Assembly: GCA_003248775.1 (NCBI GenBank)
Contig: QFQX01000054.1
Location: 1-26,390 of the forward strand
Length of the DNA stretch: 26,390 bases
Source: Shinella sp.
GTDB lineage: Bacteria; Pseudomonadota; Alphaproteobacteria; Rhizobiales; Rhizobiaceae
Reading direction: 5' to 3'
This document shows, one piece after another, positions 22,657 through 26,390 of this stretch. A program made the position numbers and the translations under genes. The notes beneath the pieces were generated by a model. The model was not told the origin of the DNA. It saw only the letters and a list, made by a program, of their open reading frames with translations, and did not search any database. Numbering within the stretch: position 1 is the first letter of the stretch; the number at the start of each line of letters is the position of its first letter.

Positions 22657-23513
22657 ACGACGATTTCAGGAACGAAGGCGCAAGGCGCGTGGGCCAGGTG
22701 AAGGAAATCACCAGCCTTGCCAACCCGATCGTCAAGGACATCAAGGCGCTTGCGCTCAAGAAGGCGCGCGACGAAACGAAGACCTTCATGGCCGAAGGCC
22801 TGAAGCTTGTGATCGACGCGCTCGAACTCGGCTGGACGATCCGTACGCTGGTCTATTCCAAGGCGGCCAAGGGCAAGCCTCTGGTCGAGAAGGTCGCCGC
22901 CCGCACGGTCGCTTCGGGTGGACTGGTGCTGGAGGTTTCCGAAAAGGTCATGTCGTCGATCACCCGGCGCGACAATCCGCAGATGGTGGCGGGCATCTTC
23001 GACCAGCGCTGGAAAGCCCTGAAGGATGTGAAACCGGCGGGCAGCGAAACCTGGGTCGCTCTCGATCGGGTGCGCGATCCCGGCAATCTCGGCACCATCA
23101 TCCGCACGGCCGATGCCGCTGGCGCTTCCGGCGTCATGCTGGTCGGCGATTGCACCGATCCGTTTTCGCTCGAAACGGTGCGGGCGACGATGGGTTCGCT
23201 GTTTGCCGTTCCGCTGGTGCGGGCGAGTGCCGCGGATTTCCTGAAATGGAAAGGTACATGCGGCGCGCGCCTCGTCGCGACCCACCTCGCCGGTTCCGTC
23301 GACTATCGCACCATCGATTACCGCAGCAAGCCGGTGATCCTGATGATGGGCAACGAGCAGTCGGGTCTGCCCGACGATCTGGCGGGTGCGGCGGACGCGC
23401 TGGCGCGCATACCGCAGACCGGGCGTGCCGACTCGCTCAATCTCGCAGTCGCGACCGGCGTCATGCTGTTCGAGGTACGCCGCCATCTCCTCACCCTCGA
23501 CGGAAGCCGATGA
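22653..23513 (+). CDS. TrmH/SpoU-family RNA methyltransferase
   Basis: A 286-residue SPOUT-class methyltransferase for ribose 2'-O-methylation of rRNA or tRNA. An N-terminal substrate-binding domain (about 17-125: ITSLANPIVKDIKALALKKA, TFMAEGLKLVIDAL) precedes the SpoU domain with its three motifs: motif 1 DRVRDPGNLGTIIRTADAAG (138-157), motif 2 MMGNEQSGLP (231-240) and motif 3 DSLNLAVATGVML (260-272). The target base is unknown; RlmB-like is possible. ATG 22653 overlaps the previous stop (ATGA), and its own stop overlaps lspA the same way, so all three genes are translationally coupled. An earlier TTG (22641) is unneeded. Confidence 0.92.
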   Translation: MNDDFRNEGARRVGQVKEITSLANPIVKDIKALALKKARDETKTFMAEGLKLVIDALELGWTIRTLVYSKAAKGKPLVEKVAARTVASGGLVLEVSEKVMSSITRRDNPQMVAGIFDQRWKALKDVKPAGSETWVALDRVRDPGNLGTIIRTADAAGASGVMLVGDCTDPFSLETVRATMGSLFAVPLVRASAADFLKWKGTCGARLVATHLAGSVDYRTIDYRSKPVILMMGNEQSGLPDDLAGAADALARIPQTGRADSLNLAVATGVMLFEVRRHLLTLDGSR

Positions 23514-24001
23514 CGAGATTTCTGGAAAGACTGACACGGCCGTTCCCGGCCTTCGTGCTGATCGTACTGATGCTGATCCTCGACCAGGCGATCAAATACG
23601 CGGTGGAACTCTATCTGCCCCTGAACGAGGCCGTGCATGTCGTGCCGATGCTGGCGCTTTATCGCACCTATAATCTCGGTGTTGCCTTCTCCATGCTGTC
23701 GGACACGAGCGGCTGGTTCATCGTCACCCTCAGGCTCACTATCGTGGTTTTCGTGCTGTGGCTATGGCATCGCACGGGTCGTGAACATCATCTGGCGCAT
23801 CTGGGTTTCGCGCTGATTATCGCCGGTGCGCTCGGTAATTTGATCGATCGCTTTGTTTACGGTCATGTTATTGATTATATACTCTTCTACACGCAGACGT
23901 GGTCTTTCGCGGTTTTCAACCTTGCAGACAGCCTGATCACCATCGGTGCCGGGTTTATCCTGCTGGATGAGGTGTTGGCCCACAGACGTTCGAAAGAGTA
24001 G
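23510..24001 (+). CDS. lspA: LspA, lipoprotein signal peptidase (signal peptidase II)
   Basis: A 163-residue inner-membrane aspartyl protease that cleaves signal peptides from diacylated prolipoproteins; the globomycin target. Four membrane helices are visible (about 13-31, 68-87, 94-112, 136-153). Conserved segments are DQAIKYAVE, YNLGVAFSML, GNLIDRF, VIDYILFY and FNLADSLI, with the catalytic pair most likely D122 and D140. The start overlaps the preceding stop by ATGA (23510-23513). The open frame extends far upstream in the same frame, but that part lies antiparallel in sense to nothing known and is a shadow of the methyltransferase gene. Length is normal. Confidence 0.96.
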   Translation: MTRFLERLTRPFPAFVLIVLMLILDQAIKYAVELYLPLNEAVHVVPMLALYRTYNLGVAFSMLSDTSGWFIVTLRLTIVVFVLWLWHRTGREHHLAHLGFALIIAGALGNLIDRFVYGHVIDYILFYTQTWSFAVFNLADSLITIGAGFILLDEVLAHRRSKE

Positions 24002-24087
24002 GTTTCGCCGGTGCCGCAAATGGGATACGAAGTGGCGGTATCGAGGTGTGTTTTTGACGAGTAGACGCCCGAGTTGTGTGACGATTC

Positions 24088-24121
24088 CTGTCACTTTCCT
24101 GTCGTACAGCCGTGGTTTATG
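24088..24121 (+). promoter_or_regulatory. Pho box and -10 of the olsB promoter (PhoB-activated)
   Basis: CTGTCAC (24088-24094), four bases TTTC, CTGTCGT (24099-24105): two 7-base direct repeats in the exact 7-4-7 layout of the PhoB consensus CTGTCAT-N4-CTGTCAT, with 12 of 14 positions matching. Ten bases on is TTTATG (24116-24121), at the distance expected for the -10 of a PhoB promoter whose -35 is replaced by the box. Transcription would start about 23 bases before the olsB ATG. Confidence 0.75.
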
Positions 24122-24149
24122 ACCGCAAGCTTAACCTGGACGAGTCGCG

Positions 24150-25028
24150 ATGAGCATTGAACTTCTGGACCGAAAGTCCCTGCTTGACGGCGGCTCCGCT
24201 TCCGCTGCTCCTGACCAGCCCGTGTCCGAGGGTCTTTACGGCCGCATTGGCTCGCTGGAAACGCGCCTTGCCCGCAATGAGCGCGAGATCGATGCTGCTC
24301 AGGCCGTGCGCTATCGCGTGTTCGTCGAGGAAATGAAGGCTCAGGTTGCTCCGGAGGCGGCCCGGCTCCAGCGTGATATCGATTCTTGGGATGCCGTCTG
24401 CGATCACCTTCTTGTGGTCGATCGCGCGATCGAGGGCGATCCGGAAGACCAGATCGTCGGCACGTATCGCCTGCTGCGCCATGATGTTGCGATGGCGCAT
24501 GGCGGTTTCTATTCGGACTCGGAATTCGCGATCAGCGAACTGGTTTCCCGTCATCCTGAGAAGCGTTTCATGGAGCTCGGTCGTTCCTGCGTGCTGCCTG
24601 CATATCGTACCAAGCGCACGGTCGAACTGCTCTGGCAGGGCTGCTGGGCCTATGCGCTGCAGCACCGTGCCGACGCCATGTTCGGCTGTGGTTCTTTCCC
24701 GGGCGTTCGCCCGGAAGAGCATGCGCTCGCCTTGTCCTTCCTGCACCACAATACCGGTGTTCGCGGCGAATGGACGGTTTCGGCAAAGCCCGAGCTTTAC
24801 CGTGAGATGGACCTGATGCCTGTCGAGGCGATCAATGCCCGCAAGGCTTTGTCCGCCATGCCGCCGCTGATCAAGGGCTATCTGCGCCTCGGCGCGATGG
24901 TCGGCAATGGTGCCGTCGTGGATCACGCATTCAACACCACCGATGTGTTGATCGTGCTTCCGATCGCCAGCATTTCCGGCCGTTACGTGAATTATTACGG
25001 TGCCGACGCCGGCCGTTTCTCGAGCTGA
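24150..25028 (+). CDS. olsB: OlsB, ornithine-acyl[ACP] N-acyltransferase (ornithine lipid synthesis)
   Basis: A 292-residue protein of the OlsB/HlyC-like acyltransferase family (GNAT-type fold). OlsB joins a 3-hydroxy fatty acid to the alpha-amino group of ornithine, giving lyso-ornithine lipid; OlsA then completes the membrane lipid. Seen: AAQAVRYRVFVEEM (about 49-62), the IDSWDAVCDHLLVVD strand, the core ELGRSCVLPAYRTKRTVELL and the FGCGSFPGVRPEEHALALSFL segment, all characteristic. In Sinorhizobium meliloti ornithine lipids replace phospholipids under phosphate starvation, and the Pho box directly upstream fits this. The gene follows lspA but has its own promoter. A related product such as an OlsF-type enzyme is excluded by length. 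Confidence 0.9.
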   Translation: MSIELLDRKSLLDGGSASAAPDQPVSEGLYGRIGSLETRLARNEREIDAAQAVRYRVFVEEMKAQVAPEAARLQRDIDSWDAVCDHLLVVDRAIEGDPEDQIVGTYRLLRHDVAMAHGGFYSDSEFAISELVSRHPEKRFMELGRSCVLPAYRTKRTVELLWQGCWAYALQHRADAMFGCGSFPGVRPEEHALALSFLHHNTGVRGEWTVSAKPELYREMDLMPVEAINARKALSAMPPLIKGYLRLGAMVGNGAVVDHAFNTTDVLIVLPIASISGRYVNYYGADAGRFSS

Positions 25029-25039
25029 CGTTCTTTCTT

Positions 25040-25083
25040 CAGGTTACTCCGCCCGGGGATATCCGCGGGCGAAAACCTGTTTT
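25040..25083 (+). terminator. Compound terminator-like hairpin after olsB
   Basis: An outer stem CAGGTT (25040-25045) with AACCTG (25074-25079) encloses an inner GC-rich stem CGCCCG (25050-25055) with CGGGCG (25066-25071). TTTTCC follows on the plus strand. On the minus strand no T-run follows, so it serves olsB rather than the small gene on the other side. Confidence 0.55.
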
Positions 25084-25086
25084 CCT

Positions 25087-25257
25087 TCACTCCGGCGGTA
25101 TCGCGCGAGGGTCGAACGGCAGATCGGCCCTGTAGCGCTCGCCCATGGCCGCGATATCCGGGTGGAGAAGTGGATCGCGGGTCCCGTCCAAGCAGAATTT
25201 CGGCCTCCCTTCGAAGCTGCGGAAGAGGTTGAGGAAATTCAAGAATATCTTGAGCAT
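25087..25257 (-). CDS. Small protein of unknown function (56 residues), divergent from a LysR gene
   Basis: A 56-codon ORF with a near-perfect ribosome site: GGGAGG 7 bases or so before ATG 25255-25257. The product has an amphipathic, hydrophobic N-terminus (MLKIFLNFLNLFRSF) and a charged, proline-ending tail (HPDIAAMGERYRADLPFDPR then AIPPE). The HPDIAAMxERxxADLPFD pattern is familiar to me from short uncharacterised rhizobial proteins often found next to regulators, but I cannot assign a family or function. It runs divergently from the LysR gene, with an operator-like repeat between them, and converges on olsB. No other strand offers a better ORF here. Confidence 0.6.
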   Translation of the reverse strand: MLKIFLNFLNLFRSFEGRPKFCLDGTRDPLLHPDIAAMGERYRADLPFDPRAIPPE

Positions 25258-25283
25258 GCTTTGACCTCCCATTTCAGGTGGGT

Positions 25284-25314
25284 GCTGAAAATTGCGTGAT
25301 TTCAGCGGTATAAT
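25284..25314 (+). promoter_or_regulatory. LysR promoter with perfect -10 and an overlapping inverted-repeat operator
   Basis: TATAAT (25309-25314) is a perfect -10 facing the LysR gene, about 56 bases before its ATG. An inverted repeat GCTGAAA (25284-25290), 9 bases, TTTCAGC (25300-25306) with perfect 7-bp arms covers the -35 region and ends 3 bases before the -10. This is where a LysR protein would bind to repress itself and control the divergent small gene. Confidence 0.6.
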
Positions 25315-25370
25315 TCCGGGTGCGGGTTCCCTCCATTGATGTATTCCGCAGGCCCATGTAGATTTTCTGC

Positions 25371-26315
25371 ATGCGCAACCTGAACATGATCACCTTGAAT
25401 GGCTTGCGGGCGGTGGAGGCGGTTGGCCGTCTCGGCTCCTTGCAGGCTGCTGCGGACGAACTCGGCGTGACCATTGGCGCCGTCAGCCAGCAGGTCATCA
25501 AGTGCGAGACGCAGCTGGGGCGAACCCTTTTCGCAAGGGAGCCGCGCGGTCTCGTGGTGCTGCCGGGCGCGCGTGATTTCGTGGCGCGCCTGACGGAAGC
25601 CTTCGGCGGTATCTCCCGTGCGGTGGAAGTGGTCCGCCATGAGCGGGATGATGTCTTGACGATCTCGGTCGCGCCCGTCTTTGCCGCTCGATGGCTCGTG
25701 TTCAGGCTAGGTCGGTTTGCCGAGCGTCATCCGGATATCCGCATCCGGCTCGACGCCACAGACCGGCTCGCCGATCCCAATGTCGGCGATGTCGATCTCT
25801 GTATTCGGGTTGGAAGAGGGCGCTGGCCGGGTGTGCGGGCCGACCTTCTTCTGCAGCAGCGCGTCTTTCCTGTCTGCACGCCGGCGCTTGCTGCCAGTCT
25901 CTCTTCGCCGGCGGATCTTTTGGACATGCCGTGGGTCGTGGATGCACGCGCCCTGTTTTCACGCGATGTCTGGCTTGAGTGTGCGGGATTGCCCGTCGGC
26001 CGGGTGACGGGGCGGCATGTGTTCAACGAGGCATCGCTCTGTCTTGATGCGGTGATCGCCGGCCAGGGCGTCATGCTGGCATGGCAGACGCTTGCGTCCC
26101 ATGCAATCCAGAGCGGACAGCTTGTCGTGCCCTTTGGACCCTTTGCCGCAACCGGCGACGGGCATTATCTGGTCACGGCCGAAAACGCGCCCCACGATCC
26201 GAAGGTCGAGGCCTTCGGGGCATGGCTGCGCGAGGCTCTGGCCGCCGACATGGCGGCTCTCGAAAGTTTCGTCCGGTTGACGGGCATCGATCCGGACGAA
26301 AGCGCCAAGGCTTAG
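25371..26315 (+). CDS. LysR-family transcriptional regulator, GcvA-like
   Basis: A 314-residue LysR regulator. The winged HTH covers about residues 6-65 (ITLNGLRAVEAVGRLGSLQA, AADELGVTIGAVSQQVIKCE, LGRTLFAREPRG) and the effector-binding domain about 95-295 (ISVAPVFAARWLVFRLGRFA, VGDVDLCIRVGRG, VFPVCTPALAASL, NEASLCLDAVIAGQGVMLAW). The DVDLCIRVG and VFPVCTP patterns match GcvA-type regulators; its inducer is unknown. ATG 25371 has no good Shine-Dalgarno, and Met 6 (25386) is an alternative. It is divergent from a 56-codon gene, the probable target. Its stop codon sits at the very edge of a repeated element. Confidence 0.92.
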   Translation: MRNLNMITLNGLRAVEAVGRLGSLQAAADELGVTIGAVSQQVIKCETQLGRTLFAREPRGLVVLPGARDFVARLTEAFGGISRAVEVVRHERDDVLTISVAPVFAARWLVFRLGRFAERHPDIRIRLDATDRLADPNVGDVDLCIRVGRGRWPGVRADLLLQQRVFPVCTPALAASLSSPADLLDMPWVVDARALFSRDVWLECAGLPVGRVTGRHVFNEASLCLDAVIAGQGVMLAWQTLASHAIQSGQLVVPFGPFAATGDGHYLVTAENAPHDPKVEAFGAWLREALAADMAALESFVRLTGIDPDESAKA

Positions 26316-26390
26316 AGTTTGTCAGGGAAAAGTGGATACCGGTTTTCCCGAAAAGACAAACGAAAACAAAAGAATTCAGAGTGTGTCAGG
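26314..26390. repeat. Rhizobial intergenic repeat (RIME-like), starting a tandem copy at the window edge
   Basis: After the LysR stop comes an element with the inverted repeat GGGAAAA (26325-26331) and TTTTCCC (26343-26349) around a GGATACCGG centre, then an A-rich tail. Its first 13 bases (26314-26326) recur at 26378-26390 with one mismatch, 64 bases later, so a second copy seems to begin as the window ends. The sequence resembles the short palindromic intergenic elements abundant in rhizobial chromosomes (RIME-type); I recognise it from general appearance, not a database match. Confidence 0.6.

Noticed and set aside
22503..23537. 344-residue minus-strand open frame
   Set aside because: Antisense to the TrmH-family gene, whose motifs are intact.
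24077..24087. A third PhoB half-site ahead of the olsB Pho box
   Set aside because: Alignment to the 11-bp PhoB unit is off by one base and poor, so only the two-repeat box is claimed.

Overview
This window is ordinary core chromosome of an alphaproteobacterium, almost certainly a member of the Rhizobiaceae (Rhizobium, Agrobacterium, Sinorhizobium or a relative). The evidence is high-GC coding sequence, the gene order coaBC-ubiB-ubiE-mutM-ech-rpsT-dnaA, the rpoN block (lptC-lptA-lptB-rpoN-hpf-ptsN), hrcA-grpE next to rph, an OlsB-type ornithine-lipid acyltransferase behind a Pho box, and a rhizobial-type intergenic repeat at the right edge. I see no prophage, IS element, CRISPR array, toxin-antitoxin or defence locus, and no tRNA or rRNA gene.

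Layout. (a) 1-2719, minus: coaBC (cut by the window edge), ubiB and ubiE, for coenzyme A and ubiquinone synthesis. (b) 2866-5067, plus: mutM, an enoyl-CoA hydratase and rpsT with a clear promoter and terminator. (c) 5068-5830: a 763-base non-coding region ahead of dnaA that is rich in signals: a 16-bp palindrome, five GANTC sites in 127 bp, a terminator-like hairpin overlapping an alternative hairpin, and a structured leader with two tiny overlapping ORFs. (d) dnaA with its own terminator, then a small methyltransferase, a LysR regulator and a divergent EamA transporter. (e) 10111-13112, minus: the rph-VOC-rdgB-hemW gene run. (f) 13220-15154, plus: hrcA and grpE, heat-shock control and chaperone cofactor. 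(g) 15173-20323, minus: lptC-lptA-lptB (LPS export), rpoN (sigma-54), hpf (ribosome hibernation) and ptsN (nitrogen PTS). (h) 20653-24001, plus: ihfB, a LapA-domain membrane protein and an overlapping three-gene set of two RNA methyltransferases and lspA. (i) 24088-26390: Pho box and olsB, a 56-codon unknown gene divergent from a LysR regulator, and the start of a repeat array.

Several parts connect functionally. DnaA and IHF act in replication control; HrcA and GrpE in the heat-shock response; RpoN and PtsN in nitrogen/carbon balance; LptA/B/C, LspA and OlsB in building the envelope. The coding genes are conventional. The parts that deserve a second look are regulatory: the rpsT-dnaA intergenic region, the phosphate switch at olsB, and the small gene between olsB and the last LysR regulator. 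All similarity statements come from recognising sequence motifs by eye; no search was run.
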